Source: Muribaculaceae bacterium
GTDB taxonomy: Bacteria; Bacteroidota; Bacteroidia; Bacteroidales; Muribaculaceae
Assembly: GCA_022509065.1 (NCBI GenBank)
Contig: JAFLTY010000001.1
Location: forward strand, 62,001 to 126,000
Direction of reading: 5' to 3'
DNA length: 64,000 bases
The notes beneath the pieces were generated by a model. The model was not told where the DNA came from. It was given only the letters and a program-made list of their open reading frames with translations, and did no database searches. Within the stretch, counting starts at the first letter, position 1. Each line of letters starts with the position of its first letter. Shown in pieces: positions 53,069 to 61,969 of this stretch. The translations under genes were made by a program, and so were the position numbers.

Positions 53069-53833
53069 TTAATTTTTCACAAAGATTTGCAAACCGTCAT
53101 AGGCTAAAAAGACGTTCTCGGGCAATATCGGCGAGACATCCTCATGTCTGCCAAGCTGGTGACTCACATGCGTTAAATAAGCCACACGAGGGTGAATTTT
53201 TTCGATAACTCTAAGTGCTTCTGCCAAAGATTGATGAGATGGATGTGGTTTTATCCTCAGAGCATTAATAATCAAGGTATCAATACCTTTTAAAGTTTGA
53301 ATTGTTCGATTTGGAAGAGTTTTGCAATCAGTAATATAGGCCAAATTTTCAATTTTAAAACCTAAAATAGGTTTGTGATGCATGACCTCCAGCGGTGTTA
53401 TGCAGACCTCCCCAATATGAAATGGGACATACGGATCAACGTACGTAATGTCGAATGTGGGCACGCCGGGATAAAGCTTTTTAGCAAAGCAATACGGCAC
53501 CCGTGTTCTTAAATCGTGGGCTACGTCATTCTGACAATAAACAGGGAATGAACCATTTTTACAGTAAGGGCGTAAGTCATCGATGCCTCCGACATGATCA
53601 TAATGACTATGGGTGAGTAGCGCAGCTTGCAGAGCAGGAGAGTTTTGTCCAAGTATCTGATGGTAAAAATCGGGGCCGCAATCAATAAGGATATTGAGCC
53701 CTGTATCAGTTTCAACCAACACTGAAGATCTTGTTCGTTTATCTCGAGCGTCCGGGCTGACACATACGCTACAGTCACATCCAATCTGAGGGACACCGGT
53801 CGAAGTGCCGGTTCCGAGAAAAGTCACTTTCAT
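53069..53833 (-). CDS. PhnP-like MBL-fold phosphodiesterase
   Basis: 254 residues from the ATG at 53833 (MKVTFLGTGTSTGVPQIGCDC). The frame reaches 53860 but would begin inside a hairpin. Metal-binding HSHYDHVGGIDDLRP (about 78-92), a Cys pair CDCSVC near the N-terminus as in PhnP, and YITDCKT (about 170) and LTHVSHQ (about 230) are present. Family members cleave cyclic phosphodiesters; RNase Z-like activity is an alternative. It is downstream of galE. Confidence 0.86.
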   Translation of the reverse strand: MKVTFLGTGTSTGVPQIGCDCSVCVSPDARDKRTRSSVLVETDTGLNILIDCGPDFYHQILGQNSPALQAALLTHSHYDHVGGIDDLRPYCKNGSFPVYCQNDVAHDLRTRVPYCFAKKLYPGVPTFDITYVDPYVPFHIGEVCITPLEVMHHKPILGFKIENLAYITDCKTLPNRTIQTLKGIDTLIINALRIKPHPSHQSLAEALRVIEKIHPRVAYLTHVSHQLGRHEDVSPILPENVFLAYDGLQIFVKN

Positions 53834-53846
53834 GTTTTTACAATAA

Positions 53847-53874
53847 GATATTCGCATCACAGAATGCGAATATC
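53847..53874 (-). promoter_or_regulatory. Perfect 11-bp hairpin before the PhnP-like gene
   Basis: GATATTCGCAT (53847-53857) and ATGCGAATATC (53864-53874) are perfect inverted arms with a 6-base loop. The hairpin ends 13 bases before the ATG at 53833 and 48 bases after the galE stop. Neither side has a T-run, so a regulatory hairpin or operator is more likely than a terminator. Confidence 0.55.
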
Positions 53875-53922
53875 ACACAAATTCAAAAGTTATGTTATGC
53901 CGGTTGTAGCAATAATCACCAT

Positions 53923-54960
53923 TTACATTATGCCTTTTTCGCGCAATTTTAATTGCCATCGCCAGGCATTTCTCATTGTTTCTTCCAAGGGCACCTCTGC
54001 TTTCCACCCTAATACTTTATTGGCCTTTTCGGGATTTGCCCATACCTGAATGATATCTCCGGCTCTACGTTCTGTTATTACATAAGGCACATCCACTCCG
54101 GTAGCATTTACAAAGGTATGGAGAAGCTCCAATACCGAGACACCGCGTCCGGTACCAAGGTTGAAGATTTCAACCGGTTCGTCCATTTTGTCATCCACGA
54201 TTCTTGCGACCGCCATAACATGGGCGCGTGCCAAATCCACAACATCAATAAAATCGCGTATGCACGATCCGTCAGGCGTTGGATAATCATCACCGAAAAC
54301 ACTAAGTTGTTTGCGCACACCTATTGCAGTCTGAGTGAGAAAAGGTATGAGATTTTGGGGAACTCCGTTCGGCAACTCTCCCACACATGCCGATGGATGC
54401 GCTCCCACCGGATTGAAATAACGCAAAATCACCGATTTGAAAGGAGCACCCGACTTAATGGTGTCCGTGATAATCTCTTCACTTATCTGTTTGGTATTTC
54501 CATAGGGCGATGTCGCAGTCTTAAACGGTGTCGATTCAGTAACAGGATTGATGTCAGGTTCTCCATACACTGTACATGATGATGAGAAAACAATGCCTTT
54601 AACTTTATACTGAGGCATCAGTTCCAGTAAGTTAAGCAATGACACAAGGTTGTTGCGATAGTATAAGAGGGGCTTTTCCACTGACTCGCCAACAGCTTTG
54701 CTTGCGGCAAAATTTATTATGCCTTTGATGTCAGGATATGTCTCAAAAAGTTTTCTGAGCACTTCTACATCTGTTACATCACCTTTGACAAAGGCGGGTC
54801 GTGTACCGGTTACGGCTTCGATTCCATCAAGAACTTCTATGTTGCTGTTGGAAAGATTGTCTATAATTATTACTTCATAACCAGCCTGTTGAAGCTCTAT
54901 AACTGTGTGTGAACCGATATAACCGGTTCCTCCTGTGACAAGAATACGCTTTTTTGACAT
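53923..54960 (-). CDS. galE: UDP-glucose 4-epimerase
   Basis: 345 residues. NAD-binding GGTGYIGSH (about 8-16), SSSCTVYGEPD (about 125-135), YGNTK (catalytic Tyr and Lys, about 150-154) and substrate-binding HPSACVGELPNGVPQNL-type block (about 191-207). It interconverts UDP-glucose and UDP-galactose for surface glycans. A candidate -7 box is at 55001-54994. Confidence 0.97.
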   Translation of the reverse strand: MSKKRILVTGGTGYIGSHTVIELQQAGYEVIIIDNLSNSNIEVLDGIEAVTGTRPAFVKGDVTDVEVLRKLFETYPDIKGIINFAASKAVGESVEKPLLYYRNNLVSLLNLLELMPQYKVKGIVFSSSCTVYGEPDINPVTESTPFKTATSPYGNTKQISEEIITDTIKSGAPFKSVILRYFNPVGAHPSACVGELPNGVPQNLIPFLTQTAIGVRKQLSVFGDDYPTPDGSCIRDFIDVVDLARAHVMAVARIVDDKMDEPVEIFNLGTGRGVSVLELLHTFVNATGVDVPYVITERRAGDIIQVWANPEKANKVLGWKAEVPLEETMRNAWRWQLKLREKGIM

Positions 54961-54993
54961 ACTGCAATTATTTATCGTTTTAAATTAGTTATG

Positions 54994-55001
54994 CAAATTT
55001 A
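54994..55001 (-). promoter_or_regulatory. Candidate -7 box of galE
   Basis: TAAATTTG on the minus strand, 33 bases before the galE start. The -33 element is not well matched. Confidence 0.45.
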
Positions 55002-55123
55002 CTAAAGAGTTATGACATTTTCACAGAATAACTTCGAAATTAAAAGTAAAAAATTTGTGATAGAATGTCAAGGAGGCGTGGGCATCTTAGATAATTAATC
55101 AAAACAATTTATGACAATCAATG

Positions 55124-56314
55124 TCAATGGCAGCTCGGCAAGATTTCCTTCCCTTGACTATAAAACACTGAAGGGAAGAGCTGCCTGGCATTATAGTGAC
55201 TCGCCATGACATGTCCATAGGCGCCGGCGCTATCAATCGACACTATATCTCCGCGTTTTGGATTTGCTATTACATAATCGCAGCCGAAGCAATCAGAGCT
55301 TTCGCATACAGGTCCAACTATATCGACTTGTCGTGGTGCGTCCTTCCTCAAATCGCCGGTGATATTACGTATCGGATGTCTTGCTCCATAAAGTGCGGGT
55401 CTTATTAGTTCGGTCATACCGGCATCGAGAATGACAAATGTCCTCTGGACACCTTCCTTTACAAAAAGTATTCGACTGATCAGATGTCCGCATACTCCGA
55501 CAATGGCGCGTCCAGGTTCAAAAATGACTTCTTGTATATGAGAAGTATCTAAATATCTGTTAATAGTCGAAAAGAAATGCGACAACTGAGCAATTTCATT
55601 TTTCGATGTGTCGTCGTATTCAATTCCGAAGCCTCCACCGAGGTCAATGCTTTCGAGGTTTATTCCTCTTTCGAAAAGCTGTGCGACTATAGCATTAATT
55701 TTTTGGCATAACAAGACAAAAGGTTCCACTATTGTAATTTGGCTGCCTATGTGAAAATGCAGACCTACCAAATCAATATTAGGACTCGATAGGGACTTTG
55801 CGATAGCTTCATCCAACTGGCACAGATTGATACCGAACTTATTTTCAGCCAATCCGGTGGTAATATAATGATGAGTATGAGCGTCTATTTCGGGATTGAC
55901 TCGAAGGGCTATATGAGCTTTGACATCTTTCTGACTTGCCAACTGGGATATGACTTCCAATTCCGGTAAAGATTCAACATTAAAGCACCCAATCTGCAAG
56001 TCAAGTGCAAGGTTTATCTCTTCGTCTGTCTTCCCTACCCCGGCAAAAATGATTTGTGATGGCTTGAATCCATGATCAATAGCTTTAAGAATCTCACCTC
56101 CGCTAACTGCATCTATTCCAAATCCGGCTCGTTGTATTTTGTGTAAAACCGGCGATTCATAACATGCTTTCATAGCATAATGAATCCGGAATTTTGGATT
56201 GACCGAGACCGTCTTTTTTAATTCCGAGATAGTTTTATCAAGGACATCCATATCATACAGATAAAAAGGAGTCCTATGCGAGGAGGAGATTTGCTGTATT
56301 TCGGACTGAGTCAT
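55124..56314 (-). CDS. lysA: Diaminopimelate decarboxylase
   Basis: 396 residues. PLP lysine in RIHYAMKAC (about Lys 50), VGLHFHIGSQ (about 173-182), DLGGGFGIEYDD (about 220-231), EPGRAIVG (about 267-274) and VCESSDCFG (about 336-344) are family motifs. It makes lysine from meso-diaminopimelate. It overlaps lysC by one base and is translated with it. Confidence 0.95.
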   Translation of the reverse strand: MTQSEIQQISSSHRTPFYLYDMDVLDKTISELKKTVSVNPKFRIHYAMKACYESPVLHKIQRAGFGIDAVSGGEILKAIDHGFKPSQIIFAGVGKTDEEINLALDLQIGCFNVESLPELEVISQLASQKDVKAHIALRVNPEIDAHTHHYITTGLAENKFGINLCQLDEAIAKSLSSPNIDLVGLHFHIGSQITIVEPFVLLCQKINAIVAQLFERGINLESIDLGGGFGIEYDDTSKNEIAQLSHFFSTINRYLDTSHIQEVIFEPGRAIVGVCGHLISRILFVKEGVQRTFVILDAGMTELIRPALYGARHPIRNITGDLRKDAPRQVDIVGPVCESSDCFGCDYVIANPKRGDIVSIDSAGAYGHVMASHYNARQLFPSVFYSQGKEILPSCH

Positions 56315-57678
56315 CAGTTAAACAAGCTTTCGCTTAATTGTTTAAGGGCTTTTACTTTATCGTCCGATTTGACCACAAAAGAAATATTTCGGTTTGAGCC
56401 TCCATAGCTTATCATTCGCACAGGAATGTCTCGCATAGCCTCGACTGTTTTAGACTCAAAGCCAGTGTTATGCCAGTCCATATCACCAACAACACAGATT
56501 ATAGTCATATCGCTATCTGTAGTGACAGTGGAGAATTTCATAAGGTCGTTTACAATGTCCGCAAGACGGTTGACATTATCTATTGTCACTGTGACACCAA
56601 CCTCACTTGTAGCCATCATATCGATGGGGGTGCGATATTTCTCGAAAGTCTCGAACACCTTATGTAAAAACCCGTATGCCACCAACGATCTCCCGGATTT
56701 AATATTGATTACCGTAATACCGTCTTTAGCTGCAACTGCCTTTATGGTCTTCGTTGACGCCATATTATAAATCAACGTACCGGGTTTATGGGGCTCCATG
56801 GTGTTAAGCAACCGAATCGGAATGTTGCTTAAACGGGCGGGTAGAACACAAGAGGGATGTAGAATTTTGGCACCGAAATATGCCAGTTCGGCAGCTTCGT
56901 CAAAATGCAGCTCACTTACCGGTTTAGTATTTTCGACGAAACGGGGGTCGTTGTTATGCATGCCATCAATGTCTGTCCATATCTCAATCTCTTCAGCATT
57001 AATGGCCGCGCCGATTAGAGATGCTGTATAATCACTGCCGCCTCGTTGCAGGTTGTCTATCTCACCATGACTGTTGCGACATATATATCCTTGGGTTATG
57101 TAAAGGTCATAGTCGTTTTTCATATCGAACAGTCGTTTAAGACGAGTGGTTATATAGCGCATGTCCGGTTCTGAGTCGGCATCAATGCGCATAAAATCAA
57201 GAGCGGACAACAAGACAACCCTAATGCCTTGCATGCGCAGATATTCAGTCATCATGGCTGTTGACATCAACTCACCTTGTGCCAGAATTTCTTTCTCGTC
57301 GGCTTCTGTGAAATCGATGCCTATCATTGAATATAAAGTATCGAAAACGGACTCTATGGCAGCTGTAGCTTTGGCTTTGGCTGTAACAGCTGCTGCATGT
57401 ATCATCGCCCCTCCTCGGGTTCCTTCACTTGCAGACCTGGTATCAAAAAGTTCGTCAAGAACGTCTATATATTTCGCCTTCAGCTTATTTATAGATTCCA
57501 AAGAGCCGGCACTATTGCCTTTTGAAAGATAATTGCTTATTTCCACCAGGTGGTTTGTCGTGCCCGCCATTGCAGACAACACAATAATATTACGGCCACG
57601 GCTACTTATTAATTCAGCAACATTTTTTATTCGTTGGGCACTACCAACCGACGTTCCTCCAAACTTTAATACCTTCAT
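56314..57678 (-). CDS. lysC: Aspartate kinase (monofunctional)
   Basis: 454 residues. KFGGTSVGSAQ (about 4-14), RGGSDYTASLIGAA (about 213-226) and WTDIDGMHNNDPR (about 232-244) form the kinase. Two ACT domains (about 305-454) provide allosteric regulation, probably by lysine given the coupling to lysA. No homoserine dehydrogenase fusion. It follows a small unknown gene and thrC. Confidence 0.95.
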   Translation of the reverse strand: MKVLKFGGTSVGSAQRIKNVAELISSRGRNIIVLSAMAGTTNHLVEISNYLSKGNSAGSLESINKLKAKYIDVLDELFDTRSASEGTRGGAMIHAAAVTAKAKATAAIESVFDTLYSMIGIDFTEADEKEILAQGELMSTAMMTEYLRMQGIRVVLLSALDFMRIDADSEPDMRYITTRLKRLFDMKNDYDLYITQGYICRNSHGEIDNLQRGGSDYTASLIGAAINAEEIEIWTDIDGMHNNDPRFVENTKPVSELHFDEAAELAYFGAKILHPSCVLPARLSNIPIRLLNTMEPHKPGTLIYNMASTKTIKAVAAKDGITVINIKSGRSLVAYGFLHKVFETFEKYRTPIDMMATSEVGVTVTIDNVNRLADIVNDLMKFSTVTTDSDMTIICVVGDMDWHNTGFESKTVEAMRDIPVRMISYGGSNRNISFVVKSDDKVKALKQLSESLFN

Positions 57679-57723
57679 TTTATACTCTATTAAGACACAA
57701 GAAGCATTAACGATAAAAAGACT

Positions 57724-58077
57724 TTAATCGTTGGCTTTTTCCTTGTTGGCCTGACGATCGTTATCAGAAAGATTTGAATTGATTTCGGAAACTATTTTTT
57801 GTAAATCTTTGTTGAAATCGCTTTTCAATTTATCATAAGCTGCTTTTACATATAATGTACGTGCTTTATTATAAGCATGCTTGTTGGCGAAATCACGACG
57901 AGAGTGATCAAAACTGAATGACACTTTCGAGAGTGCGCCACTTTGCAAAACAGCAAGTTGTACAACGGCTTTATGCGCTATTTCGACCGGTAAATCCTGT
58001 AGAACCTCAACAGCGGCCTGTCCGCATACTCTGTGAATATGTTTTTTTAACGATCTTTTGTTTGACATACCTTTCAT
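57724..58077 (-). CDS. Small conserved-looking helical protein of unknown function
   Basis: 117 residues from the ATG at 58077, one base before the thrC stop codon region; starts at 58098 (inside thrC) or 58068 are possible. No signal peptide or membrane segment. The N-terminus is basic (KRSLKKHIHR), the middle has a pattern LPVEIAHKAVVQLAVLQS, and the C-terminal third is charged and probably helical (KLKSDFNKDLQKIVSEINSNL). I do not recognise a family. Its position between thrC and lysC suggests co-expression with aspartate-family synthesis. Confidence 0.7.
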   Translation of the reverse strand: MKGMSNKRSLKKHIHRVCGQAAVEVLQDLPVEIAHKAVVQLAVLQSGALSKVSFSFDHSRRDFANKHAYNKARTLYVKAAYDKLKSDFNKDLQKIVSEINSNLSDNDRQANKEKAND

Positions 58078-58078
58078 T

Positions 58079-59392
58079 TTATTTATTAGTTTTCTCAATG
58101 ATTATTTCACGTAAACTGGAATAAACGGGTTTAATTCGCTGACGGTAATCGGGTCTACCCATAAACTTGTTTAATTGCAGTGGAAGTTCAAGAGGTCTGC
58201 CTGTTATCGCAGACATTGCTGTCAGACTTTTAGCAGGATGAGCCGTGGCTAAAATGAGGCCTGTTTGGTCGTGACGGATATTCTGATTCAAACCGTAATA
58301 TGCTAAAGCCGTATGAGGATCCAAAAGATAATCGTAACGCGAATAACACTCATTAATAGCTTCGATAATTCCTGCATCTGAAACCGTCACAGGTTTGACA
58401 TCCGCAAGTAGCTGTTCAACATCGTCTTTATAAAGATCGAAGAGACGTTCGATATTGGTGGGGACTGATTTATCGGCAGCGTACGCCAAGGTAGGTTGAG
58501 CTGCATGGGGTACAAAATCGTCATTCAATAGAGCTCGCGACAGATAATTATTGGCGTTCTCACAGGCTATAAAATGATTAATGTCGAGCCCCATTCGTTT
58601 TGCAAGAATTCCGGCGGTCAGATTGCCCAGATTACCTGCCGGTAAAGACACTACTACCTGACGTCCTTTTCTTTCACGAGCCATCATACGTGACACACCA
58701 TAAAAATAATACACGGTTTGTCCAATCAACCTTGCTATATTGCCAGAACTGACGGACAACATTACGCTACGCTCGTTTAACTCCATGTCACTCATAGCCG
58801 TAACTACAAGAGTGTGACAAGAGTCTATTGATCCACTTACTTCAATGGGATAGATATTGCCTCCTCGCGTGGTAAATTGACTTTCGAGAGCTCTTGTAGC
58901 AGTACCACGAGGGAAGACGACGAAGACGTTCATGTTCGGGACACCGGCCAAAGCGTTAGCAATAGCGCTACCGGTATTGCCTGTCGTGGCAATAAGGATA
59001 TTGACAGGTTTATCTCCATGCCTCGCGGTAGTCATTCGAAGCAGACCTGCTATTGCGCGAGCTCCGAAATCTTTAAAGGCCAACGTGGGTCCTTCAAAAA
59101 GTTCGAGAACTGACATTTGATTGTTCAACTCGACCATGGGAGCCGGGAAGCTGTAAACCTCTTCCGAAAATTTTTTGATTGCAACAGAAGTGAACTCTTC
59201 TCCCAGAAGTGCCTTGAAAACTACATATCCTATTTCGGCCATACTCATTTCGGCCATATTGTCAAGAACAGCCTTGGGCAATTCGGGCACAGATTCAGGC
59301 AAATACAAACCGTTGTCAGGAGCCAATGGATGCCATAAAGCTTCTATGAGTCCAACCGACGGAGAATTATGTCGAGTGCTTATATATTTCAT
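58079..59392 (-). CDS. thrC: Threonine synthase
   Basis: 437 residues. PLP lysine in GPTLAFKDFGARAIAGLL (Lys about 107), N-terminal YISTRHNSPSV, and TTGNTGSAIANAL (about 133-145), SGSIDSCHTLV and PAGNLGNLTAGILAK are family motifs. It converts phosphohomoserine to threonine. thrA and thrB are not adjacent in this window. A -7 box is at 59426-59419. Confidence 0.95.
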   Translation of the reverse strand: MKYISTRHNSPSVGLIEALWHPLAPDNGLYLPESVPELPKAVLDNMAEMSMAEIGYVVFKALLGEEFTSVAIKKFSEEVYSFPAPMVELNNQMSVLELFEGPTLAFKDFGARAIAGLLRMTTARHGDKPVNILIATTGNTGSAIANALAGVPNMNVFVVFPRGTATRALESQFTTRGGNIYPIEVSGSIDSCHTLVVTAMSDMELNERSVMLSVSSGNIARLIGQTVYYFYGVSRMMARERKGRQVVVSLPAGNLGNLTAGILAKRMGLDINHFIACENANNYLSRALLNDDFVPHAAQPTLAYAADKSVPTNIERLFDLYKDDVEQLLADVKPVTVSDAGIIEAINECYSRYDYLLDPHTALAYYGLNQNIRHDQTGLILATAHPAKSLTAMSAITGRPLELPLQLNKFMGRPDYRQRIKPVYSSLREIIIEKTNK

Positions 59393-59418
59393 GAATAATG
59401 TGAGCGTGAATGGATGTG

Positions 59419-59426
59419 CAAAATTA
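59419..59426 (-). promoter_or_regulatory. Candidate -7 box of thrC
   Basis: TAATTTTG on the minus strand, 26 bases before the thrC start. A rightward TAACTTTG (59440-59447) lies next to it and may start the DUF3737 operon with a leader of about 140 bases. Neither has a clear -33. Confidence 0.4.
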
Positions 59427-59590
59427 GAAAAAAAATCCTTAACTTTGCGGTGCTTTTTTGCAAATAAAACGTAAAAATACCCATCCTTATTATTTTCCGA
59501 CTCCGACTTGTTTCAACACGCTTTTTTTAGCCGTCATTTAATGCTCGGAGATATTCGTTTTTATGATAATGATTAAAGTCTCTTAATTGT

Positions 59591-60433
59591 ATGGATACTA
59601 TCAAAAATGCGGAATTTGAAGGCGAACGACCTTTATTTGCCCGGCACGATTTATTGCTTGAAAATGTCAGTATAGGAGTTGGCGAATCGGCATTGAAAAG
59701 ATGTAAAAACATAATTGCCGAAAAATGCACCTTTAACGGCAAATACCCATTTTGGCATTGTGACGGTTTTACAGTAAGGCAATGTATATTTAACGAAGGT
59801 GCCCGCGCAGCGTTATGGTACAGCAGAGGCTGCAAAATGATTGATTGCACCGTTACTGCCCCTAAGATGTTTCGCGAGATCGAAGATGTGGAAGTTAAAA
59901 ACACTGATTTTCCCGACGGTCAGGAGATGTTTTGGCATTGTCGCCACGTCAAACTTAACAAGGTGAGCATACATAACTGCGATTATCTTTTCATGCATTC
60001 TTCAGATATCACTATTGAGGATTATGAACAGCACGGAAACTATTCTTTCCAGTATGCGAGAAATGTTGAGATTCGCAACGCTTTGATTCACAGCAAGGAT
60101 GCGTTTTGGAACACAGAAAATGTTACTGTCCGCGACAGTGAGCTCCATGGTGAATATTTAGGATGGCATTCCCACAACCTTACTCTTATCAATTGCCATA
60201 TTACAGGTACCCAACCCTTATGCTACGCTCACAACCTCAAAATCATAGATTGTACATTTGGGCAAGATGCCGATTTAGCTTTTGAGGAAAGTGAACTCGA
60301 CGCAAAAATAGTATCGCCGATGGTAAGTATCAAGAATCCCACCACCGGTCAAATTCGCGTCCCGAAGGTTGGACAGATCATCCTTGACGAAAATATACAA
60401 CAACCTGCTGACTGCAAGATTATTCTTGAGTAA
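59591..60433 (+). CDS. DUF3737 family right-handed beta-helix protein
   Basis: 280 residues, no signal peptide. Short repeats of the form [NKD].x.i.x.C.f.g, with recurrent tryptophan-histidine pairs (PFWHCDG, MFWHCRH, LGWHSHN), form a parallel beta-helix as in DUF3737. Family knowledge: cytoplasmic, unknown function, common in gut anaerobes. First gene of a rightward operon with a MATE exporter and a C-S lyase. Confidence 0.88.
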   Translation: MDTIKNAEFEGERPLFARHDLLLENVSIGVGESALKRCKNIIAEKCTFNGKYPFWHCDGFTVRQCIFNEGARAALWYSRGCKMIDCTVTAPKMFREIEDVEVKNTDFPDGQEMFWHCRHVKLNKVSIHNCDYLFMHSSDITIEDYEQHGNYSFQYARNVEIRNALIHSKDAFWNTENVTVRDSELHGEYLGWHSHNLTLINCHITGTQPLCYAHNLKIIDCTFGQDADLAFEESELDAKIVSPMVSIKNPTTGQIRVPKVGQIILDENIQQPADCKIILE

Positions 60434-60451
60434 CATCTACCTTTAGGAGTT

Positions 60452-61936
60452 GTGAGTAAAAGTGACCTTAATTTAGCTGAGAAATTTAATTCCGAGCATA
60501 TAAACGCTCTGAGTTCGAAGTTAATACTGGTTGCCAAACTCAGTTGGCCGGCCATTATGGCTCAGTTGTCGACCATCCTCATGGAATATATCGATGCGTC
60601 TATGGTAGGACAATTAGGCGCAGGTCCGGCAGCTTCCATCGGATTGATGGCAACCACGACATGGCTTTTTTGGGGTATCGGCACAGCCACGGCTACAGGT
60701 TATGCTGTACAAGTTGCGCATCTTATCGGTGGTGGCCGGAATGAAGAAGCCCGTTCTGTTTTACGACAGTCCATAATAATAGTTTTAGGGCTTGCATGTC
60801 TGTTGGCTATCATCGGCTTGGTGATAGCGCCACATTTACCGCATTGGCTGGGCGGCAATGACGATATTATAGCCGGGAGTGTCTCATACTTCAGTATTTT
60901 CGCACTTTCCTTACCTGTCATGTTCATGGCCTACCTGTCATCTTCAATGTTACGCTGTAGCGGCAACATGCTCATTCCAGGCATCTTTAATGTAGTAATG
61001 TGCGTTCTTGACGTCCTGTTTAACATGCTGATGATTTTTCCATCGCGCGACGTGAACCTATTAGGATTTCAGATTTTTTTGCCCGGTGCCGGTCTCGGAG
61101 TGACAGGAGCTGCTCTTGGAACACTTTTCGCTGAGATAGTAGCGGGTGGCATCATGATATATTATATGTTATTCCGCTCGGACAAGTTAAGTCATCCTGC
61201 CCGGAACATACGTAAATGGTGGTCACTAAAGAAGACTACCATAAAACGCGCATGCATCATTTCATGGCCATTGGCTATAGAACGCGTGGTGATGTGTAGC
61301 GCTCAAATCTTGGTGACGGCCATCGTGGCACCACTTGGAACAGCGGCTATTGCGGCAAACGCTTTCGGGGTGACAGCCGAAGGCTTGTGTTATATGCCTG
61401 GTTATGGCATAAGCGACGCTGCCACTACTCTGGTAGGACAAAGCTTTGGAGCCGGGAAGAAACATCTTGCCAAAAGTTTCGGACGTATAACTATTGTCCT
61501 TGGCATAGGCGTGATGGCCGTACTCGGCATAGTTATGTGGCTGCTGGCTGCGGAAATGATGTCTTTCTTTACCCCGGACAGCGAAGTCATCGCTTTGGGT
61601 ACTATGGCATTAAGAACTGAAGCATGGGCTGAACCTATGTTTGGAGCTGCTATTGTAACTTATGGAGTCTTTATAGGTGCCGGATACACTGTTACTCCGG
61701 CCGTCATTAACTTTTCGTGCATATGGGGTGTGCGTATCACCCTGTCTCTCTTGCTTGCCTCTTCGCTGGGTCTGTTCGGTGTATGGCTTGCAATGGCCAT
61801 CGAGTTGAGTGTAAGAGGCCTTATTTTCCTGTTTGTTTTCTGTCGAGGCCGGTGGATTAACAAAGCATTGAAGATAACTCCGGATAACATGGTAAGCGTT
61901 CAGGAGATTGAACAACCTGACGAATTTATACTCTAA
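60452..61936 (+). CDS. MATE family efflux transporter
   Basis: 494 residues from a GTG start, 18 bases after DUF3737, with an AGGAG (60445-60449) close before it. Twelve membrane helices. The N-terminal MATE pattern LSWPAIMAQLSTILMEYIDASMVGQLG is visible, with a related second half after residue about 265 (ISWPLAIERVVMCSAQILV). Exports cationic compounds by Na+ or H+ antiport; the substrate is unknown. It lies between DUF3737 and a C-S lyase. Confidence 0.93.
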   Translation: MSKSDLNLAEKFNSEHINALSSKLILVAKLSWPAIMAQLSTILMEYIDASMVGQLGAGPAASIGLMATTTWLFWGIGTATATGYAVQVAHLIGGGRNEEARSVLRQSIIIVLGLACLLAIIGLVIAPHLPHWLGGNDDIIAGSVSYFSIFALSLPVMFMAYLSSSMLRCSGNMLIPGIFNVVMCVLDVLFNMLMIFPSRDVNLLGFQIFLPGAGLGVTGAALGTLFAEIVAGGIMIYYMLFRSDKLSHPARNIRKWWSLKKTTIKRACIISWPLAIERVVMCSAQILVTAIVAPLGTAAIAANAFGVTAEGLCYMPGYGISDAATTLVGQSFGAGKKHLAKSFGRITIVLGIGVMAVLGIVMWLLAAEMMSFFTPDSEVIALGTMALRTEAWAEPMFGAAIVTYGVFIGAGYTVTPAVINFSCIWGVRITLSLLLASSLGLFGVWLAMAIELSVRGLIFLFVFCRGRWINKALKITPDNMVSVQEIEQPDEFIL

Positions 61937-61955
61937 AGAAATAATTATAACCAAT

Positions 61956-61967
61956 CTAAATATTTAG
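61956..61967 (+). repeat. 12-bp perfect palindrome just before the C-S lyase start
   Basis: CTAAATATTTAG at 61956-61967, two bases before the ATG at 61970. AT-only core, so chance is possible. Confidence 0.25.
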
Positions 61968-61969
61968 TC

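Noticed and set aside
57660..57723. Lysine or threonine riboswitch or attenuator before lysC
   Set aside because: Only 45 bases separate the genes and no leader structure or run of Lys/Thr codons is present.
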